This document shows, piece by piece, positions 25,549 through 33,561 of a stretch of 64,000 nt of DNA. The position numbers were made by a program, and so were the translations under genes. This DNA comes from CAKSST01 sp045535505 (GTDB taxonomy: Bacteria > Bacillota > Clostridia > Oscillospirales > Acutalibacteraceae), in the NCBI GenBank assembly GCA_045535505.1, contig JAZSLU010000004.1, positions 161,953-225,952 on the forward strand, written 5' to 3'. The notes under the pieces are model-generated. The model made no database searches, was not told the origin of the DNA, and was given only the letters and a program-made list of their open reading frames with translations. Numbering within the stretch: position 1 is the first letter of the stretch; each line of letters starts with the position of its first letter.

Positions 25549-27054
25549 ATGGCAAAATTTATTAACGAACCTTCACATACATTTAATGAATATCTGCTGA
25601 TTCCCGGTTATTCCTCTGAAGAGTGCATTCCTTCAAAGGTTAGCCTAAAAACCCCTCTTGTTAAGTACAAAAAGGGCGAGGAACCTGCAATTTCGCTTAA
25701 TATACCGCTGGTTTCTGCTATAATGCAGTCGGTATCAGGTGACAGACTTGCTGTTGCACTTGCAACAGAGGGCGGTGTATCCTTTATTTACGGTTCGCAG
25801 ACTATTGAGCAAGAAGCCGCAATGGTAAAACGAGCAAAATCATATAAAGCGGGCTTTGTGAAAAGCGATTCAAACATTCGTCCCGACAGTACACTTGCCG
25901 ATATAATTGAATTAACCCAAAGAACAGGGCATTCAACTATTGCTGTTACCGAAGACGGAACGGCAGACGGCAAATTGCTTGGCATTGTTACAGGACGTGA
26001 CTACAGAGTAAGCCGTATGTCACTTGACCAAAAGGTTGAGACCTTTATGACACCCTTTGATAAACTTATTTGGGCTAAAGAGGGAACAACATTAAAAGAA
26101 GCCAACGATATAATTTGGGATAACAAGCTTAACCAGCTTCCGATAGTAAGCGATGACGGCAAACTTTGCTATATGGTTTTCCGCAAAGACTACGATATGC
26201 ACAAGCAAAATCCCAATGAGTTGCTTGATAGCAAAAAAAGCTATGTTGTTGGCGCAGGTATTAACACACGTGACTATGCCGAGCGTGTGCCGGCATTGGT
26301 TGAAGCCGGTGCAGATGTGCTTTGTATAGATTCTTCTGAAGGATTTTCAGAGTGGCAAAAACGCACTATTGCGTGGATACGCGAAAAATACGGCGATACA
26401 GTAAAAGTTGGTGCAGGTAACGTTGTTGACGCTGACGGCTTTAGATTTCTTGCTGACTGCGGTGCAGACTTTATAAAGGTTGGCATTGGCGGCGGCTCAA
26501 TATGCATCACCCGTGAAACAAAGGGTATCGGCAGGGGACAGGCAACCGCTTTGATTGAGGTTTGTGCCGAGCGTGATCGTTACTTTGAAGAAACCGGTGT
26601 TTACATTCCCGTTTGTTCTGACGGTGGTATCGTTTACGACCATCACATTACACTTGCTCTTGCAATGGGTGCAGATTTTGTTATGTTGGGAAGATATTTT
26701 GCACGTTTTGATGAAAGCCCAACAAACAAGATAAGCATTAACGGCACATATTATAAAGAATATTGGGGTGAAGGCTCTGCCCGTGCTCGCAACTGGCAAC
26801 GTTATGATATGGGCGGCGATAAGAAACTTTCTTTTGAGGAAGGCGTTGATTCTTATGTGCCTTATGCAGGAAGTTTGAAAGATAACGTTGCAATTTCACT
26901 TTCAAAGGTTAAATCAACAATGTGCAACTGCGGCGCATTAAGCATTCCTGAGCTCCAAAAGAAAGCCAAACTCACTTTGGTTTCTGCAACAAGCATCGTT
27001 GAGGGCGGCGCTCACGACGTTATTCAAAAAGACAAAAACTCTGCAATTAAATAG
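25549..27054 (+). CDS. guaB: IMP dehydrogenase (GuaB), Tritrichomonas-like type
   Basis: 501 residues with a TIM barrel interrupted by two CBS domains (about 95-215, with STIAVTEDG and NQLPIVSDDGKL). The catalytic cysteine is Cys319 in GIGGGSICITRETKGIG; the flap holds the Arg of the ARNWQRYD stretch (about residue 415-420). It oxidises IMP to XMP for GMP synthesis. From memory, the active-site loop, the CSDGGIVYD strand and the residue number of the cysteine match IMP dehydrogenase of the protist Tritrichomonas foetus, more than Bacillus GuaB. It follows pyrB by 14 bases, linking the pyr and pur blocks. Confidence 0.93.
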   Translation: MAKFINEPSHTFNEYLLIPGYSSEECIPSKVSLKTPLVKYKKGEEPAISLNIPLVSAIMQSVSGDRLAVALATEGGVSFIYGSQTIEQEAAMVKRAKSYKAGFVKSDSNIRPDSTLADIIELTQRTGHSTIAVTEDGTADGKLLGIVTGRDYRVSRMSLDQKVETFMTPFDKLIWAKEGTTLKEANDIIWDNKLNQLPIVSDDGKLCYMVFRKDYDMHKQNPNELLDSKKSYVVGAGINTRDYAERVPALVEAGADVLCIDSSEGFSEWQKRTIAWIREKYGDTVKVGAGNVVDADGFRFLADCGADFIKVGIGGGSICITRETKGIGRGQATALIEVCAERDRYFEETGVYIPVCSDGGIVYDHHITLALAMGADFVMLGRYFARFDESPTNKISINGTYYKEYWGEGSARARNWQRYDMGGDKKLSFEEGVDSYVPYAGSLKDNVAISLSKVKSTMCNCGALSIPELQKKAKLTLVSATSIVEGGAHDVIQKDKNSAIK

Positions 27055-27063
27055 TTTATTTGA

Positions 27064-27093
27064 TTGACAAAGGTGTGCAGAGTCTGTTATTAT
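27064..27093 (+). promoter_or_regulatory. Promoter of the purine operon
   Basis: TTGACA (27064-27069) with TATTAT at 27088-27093, spacer 18. It directly precedes the ZTP aptamer. Confidence 0.6.
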
Positions 27094-27119
27094 AAATTTT
27101 GTATTTTTAATACCGTTTT

Positions 27120-27190
27120 TTGCAACTGACGGATAAGCGGGTAAAGACCGCAAGGAAGTAAAAAACGTATGATGTCGACCGTCTGGGCAC
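27120..27190 (+). ncRNA. ZTP riboswitch (pfl motif)
   Basis: Matches the pfl motif: CTGACGGATAA at 27126-27136, a hairpin with GCGGG/ACCGC, AAGGAAGTA, then GTCGACCGTCTGGGC at 27174-27188, where CCGTCTGGGC pairs back to GACGG as the pseudoknot arm. ZTP (the triphosphate of AICAR) signals 10-formyl-folate shortage. The downstream genes make AICAR and use formyl-folate, so the fit is good. It overlaps a terminator, as expected for an ON switch. Confidence 0.88.
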
Positions 27191-27230
27191 ACCGAACCTT
27201 GTTTTATAGGTAACAGTGTGCCCTTTTAAA
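27185..27230 (+). terminator. Terminator controlled by the ZTP riboswitch
   Basis: GGGCACAC (27185-27192) pairs with GTGTGCCC (27216-27223), followed by TTTTAAATTTTTT. The 5' arm shares the conserved TCTGGGC of the aptamer, so ligand binding and termination exclude each other. Confidence 0.85.
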
Positions 27231-27249
27231 TTTTTTGAGAGGTAAAAAT

Positions 27250-27738
27250 ATGAAAAAAGTTGGTATAGTAATGGGTAGCGACAGTGATTTACCCATTGTT
27301 CAAAAAGCGATTGACGTTTTAAAAAGTTTTGAAATTCCCTACGAGGTGCATATTTATTCTGCATATAGAACGCCCGTTGAAGCCAGAGATTTTGCGCTGA
27401 GCGCACGTAAAAACGGCTTTGCGGCAATTATTGCTGCGGCAGGTATGGCAGCGCATCTTGCAGGTGCTATTGCAGCCAACACTACCTTGCCGGTGATAGG
27501 TATTCCTTGTAAGTCAACGGCGCTTGACGGTATGGACGCTTTGCTTTCAACCGTGCAGATGCCCACAGGCATTCCGGTTGCCACAGTCGCAATAAACGGT
27601 GCGGCAAACGCTGCTTTAATTTGCGCTCAGATTATTGCTGTCGAGGACGAGACTTTGGCTAAAAAACTTGATGATAAGCGTATAGCAGACGCAAAAAAGG
27701 TTTTGGACAAGGATGCCGAGATAGCATCGCAACTTTAG
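27250..27738 (+). CDS. purE: PurE, N5-carboxyaminoimidazole ribonucleotide mutase, with His-to-Tyr change
   Basis: 162 residues, class I length. Substrate motifs GSDSDLP, AAAGMAAHLAG and VQMPTGIPVATVAI are all present. The usual SAHRTP block reads SAYRTP, with Tyr39 in place of the His (His45 of E. coli PurE) that acts in proton transfer. No purK lies in the window. ATG 27250 follows GAGAGG; the in-frame TTG at 27235 is not preferred. First gene of the pur operon under the ZTP riboswitch. Confidence 0.92.
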   Translation: MKKVGIVMGSDSDLPIVQKAIDVLKSFEIPYEVHIYSAYRTPVEARDFALSARKNGFAAIIAAAGMAAHLAGAIAANTTLPVIGIPCKSTALDGMDALLSTVQMPTGIPVATVAINGAANAALICAQIIAVEDETLAKKLDDKRIADAKKVLDKDAEIASQL

Positions 27739-27772
27739 TAAAAATTTAATTTATATAAAGGAAGTATTAAAA

Positions 27773-28456
27773 ATGAGTAAATTGGTTTATACAGGTAAAA
27801 CAAAAGACGTATATGCATTGGATAACGGCAACTATTTGCTTAAATTTAAAGATGATTGCACAGGTAAAGACGGCGTATTTGATCCGGGTGAGAACACGGT
27901 TGGTCTTACAATAGACGGTGTTGGCGACGTAAACTTGCGTATGTCTATATATTTCTTTGAAAAGGTTAATGCCGCAGGCATTAAAACCCATTTCGTAAAT
28001 GCTAATCTCGAAGATACAACTATGGAAGTGCTTCCTGCAAAGGTTTTCGGTAAAGGCTTAGAGGTTATCTGCCGCTATAAAGCAGTTGGTAGTTTTTTGC
28101 GTCGTTACAGTGACTATATTGAAGAGGGCGCTGACCTTCCTGCATACGTTGAAACTACTTTCAAGAACGACGAAAAGGGCGACCCCCTTGTAACAAAAGA
28201 CGGTCTTGTGGATTTGGGTGTTATGACTGCAAAACAGTATGACGACGTAAAAGAAATGACCCAGAAAATCACAAAAATCGTTGCTGACGACCTTAAAGAA
28301 AAAGGTCTTGTGCTTTATGATATTAAGTTTGAGTTTGGATATGATGCAAACGGTGACGTAATGCTCATTGACGAAATTGCATCAGGCAATATGCGTGTTT
28401 ACAAAGACGGTCAGTATATTGACCCTATGACTCTTTCAGAGTTGTTCTTTGCATAA
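27773..28456 (+). CDS. purC: PurC, SAICAR synthetase
   Basis: 227 residues. The ATP-binding start is YTGKTKDVYAL and the later KFEFGYD and LIDEIASGNMRVY hold the metal and substrate residues. It joins aspartate to CAIR. It follows purE by 34 bases with an AAGGAAG site. The adenylosuccinate lyase needed next (purB) is not in the window. Confidence 0.94.
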   Translation: MSKLVYTGKTKDVYALDNGNYLLKFKDDCTGKDGVFDPGENTVGLTIDGVGDVNLRMSIYFFEKVNAAGIKTHFVNANLEDTTMEVLPAKVFGKGLEVICRYKAVGSFLRRYSDYIEEGADLPAYVETTFKNDEKGDPLVTKDGLVDLGVMTAKQYDDVKEMTQKITKIVADDLKEKGLVLYDIKFEFGYDANGDVMLIDEIASGNMRVYKDGQYIDPMTLSELFFA

Positions 28457-28490
28457 AAATTTTTGATAATTCCAACCTCGGAGGGCAATA

Positions 28491-29912
28491 ATGGGAGGAT
28501 TTTTCGGTATAGTTTCAAAGCAAGACTGCATTATGGAGGTCTTCTTTGGTGTTGACTATCATTCGCATCTTGGAACACGTCGCGGCGGTATTGCGGCTTT
28601 TGATAAAGAGGCGGGCTTACAAAGGGAGATTCATAAAATTGAAAACGCTCCTTTTAGAACCAAGTTTGAACACGTTTTAGATGATATGAGCGGCACGTCG
28701 GCAATCGGTTGTATAAGCGATTCTGACCCGCAACCACTTATCATACGCTCAAACCTTGGCATTTTTGCCATTTGTATGACTGGCAGAATTAATAATTCTG
28801 AGGAACTTATTGAACGTTACTTGTCAAAGGGCGGACATTTTGGCGCCATGACGGCAGGTAAAATTAACAGCACCGACCTACTTGCAGCGCTTATAAGCCA
28901 GAAGGACAATTTTGCCGACGGCATAAAGTTTGCGCATGAGGTTATTGACGGCACAGTGTCTATACTTATATTGAAAAACGACGGCACTTTAATTGCCGCA
29001 CGTGACCGCTTTGGCAGATTGCCCGTAGAAATTGGTAAAAACGATGATGGTTATGCAGTTTCGTTTGAATCTTTTGCATACCAAAAATTTGGATATGAAA
29101 ACGTAAAAGAGTTAGGACCCGGGGAGGTTGTTGAGATTACCCCGGACAGTATCACCCAACTTGTTGCTCCGGGCAAACAAAAAAAGGTTTGTGCGTTTTT
29201 GTGGAGTTATTACGGATATCCCACATCAACCTACGAAGGTATTAACGTTGAGGCTATGCGCTATCGCAACGGCGAGTTGATGGCAGCGCAGGATAAACAA
29301 AACAATACTGCACAAGACCTTGATTATGTTGGAGGTGTGCCTGATTCCGGAACACCCCACGCTATAGGCTACTCAAACCAAAGCGGCAAACATTTTGCCA
29401 GAGCTTTTATAAAATACACACCCACTTGGGCGCGCAGCTTTATGTCCAGAAAGCAATCTGAAAGAAATAAGGTTGCAAAAATGAAGCAGATTCCTGTTAA
29501 AGAATTAATAGAGGATAAAAAATTGCTTTTTGTGGACGACTCTATCGTGCGTGGTACACAACTTCGTGAAACGGTTGAGTTTTTGTATGAAAATGGTGCA
29601 AAAGCAGTACATATGCGTTCTGCCTGCCCACCAATTATGTACGGTTGCAAATATCTTAATTTTTCACGCAATACAAGCGATATGGATCTTATTGCCCGCA
29701 GAGTTATTATGGAACTTGAGGGAGAAGATGGCTTTAAACATATTGATGAATATTCAAACGGCGATACGCAACGTGGTAAAAATTTAAGAAAATATATATG
29801 TGAAAAATTCCATTTTGCCTCGCTTGAATTTCAGTCGTTAGAAAATGTTATAAAGGCAATAGGTGTGAACCCTTGTGAGCTTTGCACATATTGTTGGAAC
29901 GGTAAGGAATAA
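28491..29912 (+). CDS. purF: PurF-like amidophosphoribosyltransferase lacking the N-terminal catalytic Cys
   Basis: 473 residues. The N-terminal Ntn-type glutaminase domain starts MGGFFGI where active enzymes expose Cys in CGVFGI; Gly2 stands in the Cys position and no nearby Cys can replace it. TRRGG and the RDRFGRLP region of the glutaminase fold remain. The C-terminal domain is intact: PRPP loop LLFVDDSIVRGTQ and YVGGVPDSGTPHA. Cysteines at VCAF, RSACPPIMYGC and NPCELCTYC suggest an Fe-S cluster as in the Bacillus type. It may use free ammonia or a partner glutaminase. Start ATG 28491 has GGAGG nearby. Confidence 0.88.
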   Translation: MGGFFGIVSKQDCIMEVFFGVDYHSHLGTRRGGIAAFDKEAGLQREIHKIENAPFRTKFEHVLDDMSGTSAIGCISDSDPQPLIIRSNLGIFAICMTGRINNSEELIERYLSKGGHFGAMTAGKINSTDLLAALISQKDNFADGIKFAHEVIDGTVSILILKNDGTLIAARDRFGRLPVEIGKNDDGYAVSFESFAYQKFGYENVKELGPGEVVEITPDSITQLVAPGKQKKVCAFLWSYYGYPTSTYEGINVEAMRYRNGELMAAQDKQNNTAQDLDYVGGVPDSGTPHAIGYSNQSGKHFARAFIKYTPTWARSFMSRKQSERNKVAKMKQIPVKELIEDKKLLFVDDSIVRGTQLRETVEFLYENGAKAVHMRSACPPIMYGCKYLNFSRNTSDMDLIARRVIMELEGEDGFKHIDEYSNGDTQRGKNLRKYICEKFHFASLEFQSLENVIKAIGVNPCELCTYCWNGKE

Positions 29913-29926
29913 AGGAGAGTGTAGTT

Positions 29927-30979
29927 ATGGAACATAAGAATTCTTTTTCTGCCAGTTATGCAGCTGCGGGTGTAGATATTACGGCCGGTTATAAATCGGT
30001 AGAATTAATGAAAAAACACGTTGCACGAACTCGCAACGAGGGTTCTGTTGATGATGTCGGCGGTTTCGGCGGTTGTTTTGACCTTAGCAGTATTGCAGGT
30101 ATGGAGCATCCTATTTCTGTTTCAGGCACTGACGGTTGCGGCACTAAGGTAAAACTTGCTATCCTTATGGATAAGCACGATACAATCGGTATTGATGCTG
30201 TTGCGATGTGCGTTAACGACATTATATGTGTTGGTGCAAAGCCGTTATTTTTCCTTGATTATATCGCTTGCGGTAAAAACGTTCCCGAAAAGATTGCTGA
30301 AATTGTAAGCGGCGTTGCCGAGGGTTGCGTTCAGTCGGGCGCGGCACTTATAGGCGGCGAAACTGCAGAGCATCCCGGTCTTATGCCCGAAGAGGATTAT
30401 GACCTTGCGGGTTTTGCAGTAGGCGTTGTAGATAAACCTAAAATGATAGATAACAGCAAAATGTGTGAAGGTGATGTTGTTATTGCCCTGCCATCAACCG
30501 GTATTCATTCCAATGGTTTTAGTTTATGCCGTAAGGTATTTGATATTGATAACAACAACCCTGAGCTTTATATTCCTCGTGAGGAATTAGACGGCAAAAG
30601 TATTGCGGAAGCGTTGCTTGTTCCCACAAAAATTTACGTTAAACCTGTTCTTGCTCTTATCGAAAAGGTTAACGTTAAAGGCATTTCTCATATTACAGGC
30701 GGCGGCTTTTATGAAAATATTCCCCGTTCAATCCCTGACGGATTATGCGCAAAAATTGATAAGTCTGCCGTACGAGTGCTTCCCATATTTGATGTGATTG
30801 CAAAGTGGGGCAATATTCCCGAACGTGATATGTTTAATACATATAACATGGGTGTTGGTATGAGTGTTGTTGTTCCCGCAAACGAGGTAGAACTTTCGTT
30901 GTCAATCCTTAAAGAAAACGGTATTGATGCCTACGTGATCGGTGAAATTATCAAAGGCGATGAGAAGGTGCTTTTGTAA
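29927..30979 (+). CDS. purM: PurM, phosphoribosylaminoimidazole (AIR) synthetase
   Basis: 350 residues, full length. SGTDGCGTKVKLA, GGETAEHPG and ITGGGFYENIPR are the nucleotide and substrate signatures. It closes the imidazole ring of FGAM. Its stop codon shares one base with the purN start. Confidence 0.94.
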   Translation: MEHKNSFSASYAAAGVDITAGYKSVELMKKHVARTRNEGSVDDVGGFGGCFDLSSIAGMEHPISVSGTDGCGTKVKLAILMDKHDTIGIDAVAMCVNDIICVGAKPLFFLDYIACGKNVPEKIAEIVSGVAEGCVQSGAALIGGETAEHPGLMPEEDYDLAGFAVGVVDKPKMIDNSKMCEGDVVIALPSTGIHSNGFSLCRKVFDIDNNNPELYIPREELDGKSIAEALLVPTKIYVKPVLALIEKVNVKGISHITGGGFYENIPRSIPDGLCAKIDKSAVRVLPIFDVIAKWGNIPERDMFNTYNMGVGMSVVVPANEVELSLSILKENGIDAYVIGEIIKGDEKVLL

Positions 30980-31605
30980 TGACCAAAAGAATTGTTGTTC
31001 TTGTGTCCGGTGGAGGCACAAACTTGCAAGCGCTTATTGATGCCGGCAAGAACGGTCTATTAGGTAACGGTGAAATCACCTGTGTGATTGCATCTAAAGC
31101 CGATGCATATGCTCTTACTCGTGCAAAAGAAAACAAAATAAAAACAAGAACGCTTATCAGAAAAGATTATGCAGACATTGCTTCTTATAGCTGTGCCATG
31201 AGAGATGCTTTGCTGGAAGAAAAGGCAGATTTAGTTGTTTATGCAGGTTTTATGACTATTTTAGACGAAAATGTCTGCAATGTTTTTGAAAACAAAATGA
31301 TTAACGTGCATCCCGCCCTTATTCCGTCTTTTTGCGGAAAAGGTTTTTACGGATTGCACGTGCATGAAGAAGCCTTGAAAAAAGGCGTTAAAGTTTCGGG
31401 CGCAACAGTTCATTTTGTAACTGCCGAATGCGATGCGGGACCGATTATCTTGCAAAAAGCGGTTGACGTAATGAACGATGACACACCCGAGACCTTGCAA
31501 AAAAGAATTATGGAACAGGCTGAGTGGAAAATTCTTCCCAAAGCCGTACAACTTTTCTGTGATGATAGAATTGTTGTAGAAAATAACAAAGTTTACATTA
31601 AATAA
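30979..31605 (+). CDS. purN: PurN, GAR formyltransferase
   Basis: 208 residues. The start VLVSGGGTNLQALID binds phosphate; INVHPALIPSF has the catalytic Asn and His and ECDAGPIILQ the Asp. It uses 10-formyl-tetrahydrofolate, which ties it to the ZTP switch and to the fhs gene at 60.3 kb. Translationally coupled to purM by TAATG. Confidence 0.94.
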   Translation: MTKRIVVLVSGGGTNLQALIDAGKNGLLGNGEITCVIASKADAYALTRAKENKIKTRTLIRKDYADIASYSCAMRDALLEEKADLVVYAGFMTILDENVCNVFENKMINVHPALIPSFCGKGFYGLHVHEEALKKGVKVSGATVHFVTAECDAGPIILQKAVDVMNDDTPETLQKRIMEQAEWKILPKAVQLFCDDRIVVENNKVYIK

Positions 31606-31622
31606 TTCGGAGGATGATACAG

Positions 31623-32339
31623 ATGGAAATAAAGTCACTTGAATGCGAACTTAACTCACTTGCCTATCACGGCAGAGGTATCATAATTGGTAAAAGCGCT
31701 GACGCTAAAAAGGCGGTTACAGCATATTTTATAATGGGCAGAAGTGTTAATAGCCGTAATCGTGTTTTTGTTGCCGAAGGGGATGCTATGCGTACAAAGG
31801 CTTTTGACGAGTCTAAAATGACAGACCCGCATCTTATCATCTATTATCCCGTTAGAGTTTTAGGCAATAAAACTATTGTTACAAACGGCGACCAGACTGA
31901 TACCATTTACGAGCTTATGGACAAGCAGATGACCTTTGAACAGGCTCTTCGCACACGTGAGTTTGAAGATGATGCTCCAAACTATACCCCTCGTATTTCA
32001 GGCATAATTCACCACGAAAACGGTGAGATGAATTTTGCAATGTCTATTCTAAAATCGGCAGATGGTGATGGTAGCTCTTGCCAGAGATACACCTACGCTT
32101 ATAACAATCCGATTGCAGGAAAAGCGAAGTTTATCCATACATATAAATGTGACGGCAATCCCTTGCCCAGCTTTGAGGGTGAGCCTAAAACATTAGAATT
32201 GCCCGATGTTGACATTGATACGTTGACAGATATTATCTGGAAAAACCTTAATGAAGATAACAAGGTTTCTCTTTTTGTAAGATATATTGACCTTGCAACA
32301 GGCAAAATTGATACAAGAATTGTAAACAAAAATAAATAA
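31623..32339 (+). CDS. purO: PurO-type IMP cyclohydrolase
   Basis: 238 residues. The start (YHGRGIIIGKS, then AYFIMGRSVNSRNRVF) and the middle (PRISGI, SCQRYTYAYNNP) match the archaeal-type IMP cyclohydrolase family, not the MGS-like cyclohydrolase half of PurH. It closes FAICAR to IMP, the last step. ATG 31623 follows GGAGG at 31609-31613; an ATG at 31614 is closer than usual to that site. It sits directly before the stand-alone AICAR formyltransferase, so the two replace PurH. Confidence 0.88.
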   Translation: MEIKSLECELNSLAYHGRGIIIGKSADAKKAVTAYFIMGRSVNSRNRVFVAEGDAMRTKAFDESKMTDPHLIIYYPVRVLGNKTIVTNGDQTDTIYELMDKQMTFEQALRTREFEDDAPNYTPRISGIIHHENGEMNFAMSILKSADGDGSSCQRYTYAYNNPIAGKAKFIHTYKCDGNPLPSFEGEPKTLELPDVDIDTLTDIIWKNLNEDNKVSLFVRYIDLATGKIDTRIVNKNK

Positions 32340-32357
32340 GGAGTAGCCTTTAAAATT

Positions 32358-33542
32358 ATGAAAGAGTTTGAATTAAAATACGGTTGTAATCCCAACCAAA
32401 AACCTTCAAAAATTTATATGCAAGACGGCAGTGACCTTCCCATTGAAATTTTGTGCGGTCGTCCCGGATACATTAACTTTTTAGATGCTTTTAACTCATG
32501 GCAGCTTGTTAAAGAACTTAAAGAGGCTTTGGGTCTTCCCGCAGTAACATCTTTTAAGCACGTCAGCCCCACATCAGCGGCGGTTGGCATTAAGTTGTCA
32601 GACACTCTTAAAAAGGCTTGCTTTGTTGATGATATTGAAGGTCTTGATGAGTCGCCTTTGGCTTGCGCTTATGCTCGTGCACGAGGCACAGACAGAATGT
32701 GTTCTTTCGGCGACTGGGTTGCATTATCTGATGTTTGTGACAAAACAACTGCGCTTTTGATTAAGCGTGAGGTTTCTGACGGTGTTATTGCCCCCGGTTA
32801 CGAGCCTGAGGCTTTGGAAATATTAAAGACAAAACGCAACGGCAACTATAATATTGTAAGAATTGACCCCGCTTACGTTCCTGCTGAGCAAGAGTGCAAA
32901 CAGGTTTACGGTATAACCTTTGAGCAGGGAAGAAATAACTTTAAAATTGATAATGAGTTATTGTCGGACCTTGTGACAAAAAATAAGGAACTTCCCGACA
33001 GTGCGGCAAGAGATTTAATTATTGCTCTTATTACATTAAAATATACACAGTCTAACTCGGTTTGTTATGCCGTTGACGGACAGGCAATCGGCGTTGGTGC
33101 GGGACAACAGTCACGCATTCACTGCACACGTCTTGCAGGTTCTAAGGCTGATACTTGGTTCTTGCGTCAGGCAGACAAGGTTATAAACCTGCCCTTTAAA
33201 GCAGAACTTGGCAGACCCGACCGCGACAATGTTATTGATGGATATATTAATCAAAACGAAGAAGATGTTTGTGCTGATGGCAACTGGCAAAAATATTTCA
33301 CCACTCAGCCCAAACCCTTTACGCAGGAAGAACAAAAAGCATATCTTGCAACAAAACAGAACGTTGCATTGGGCTCTGATGCTTTCTTCCCATTTAGCGA
33401 CAATATTGAGCGCGCATACAAGAGCGGTGTAAAATATATTGCACAGCCCGGCGGCTCAATCCGTGATGATGCTGTGATTGAGTGCTGTGATAAATACGGC
33501 ATGGTTATGGCGTTTACAAAAATGAGATTGTTCCACCATTAA
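32358..33542 (+). CDS. Stand-alone AICAR formyltransferase (PurH C-terminal type)
   Basis: 394 residues. The whole chain corresponds to the AICAR transformylase part of PurH: LKYGCNPNQKPS, the catalytic Lys-His in TSFKHVSPTSAAVG, and GAGQQSRIHCTRLAGSKAD. No cyclohydrolase domain is attached. It transfers formyl from 10-formyl-THF to AICAR. It lies 18 bases after purO and 19 before purD. Confidence 0.92.
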   Translation: MKEFELKYGCNPNQKPSKIYMQDGSDLPIEILCGRPGYINFLDAFNSWQLVKELKEALGLPAVTSFKHVSPTSAAVGIKLSDTLKKACFVDDIEGLDESPLACAYARARGTDRMCSFGDWVALSDVCDKTTALLIKREVSDGVIAPGYEPEALEILKTKRNGNYNIVRIDPAYVPAEQECKQVYGITFEQGRNNFKIDNELLSDLVTKNKELPDSAARDLIIALITLKYTQSNSVCYAVDGQAIGVGAGQQSRIHCTRLAGSKADTWFLRQADKVINLPFKAELGRPDRDNVIDGYINQNEEDVCADGNWQKYFTTQPKPFTQEEQKAYLATKQNVALGSDAFFPFSDNIERAYKSGVKYIAQPGGSIRDDAVIECCDKYGMVMAFTKMRLFHH

Positions 33543-33561
33543 TGAAAGGAAAGTTTTTGTT

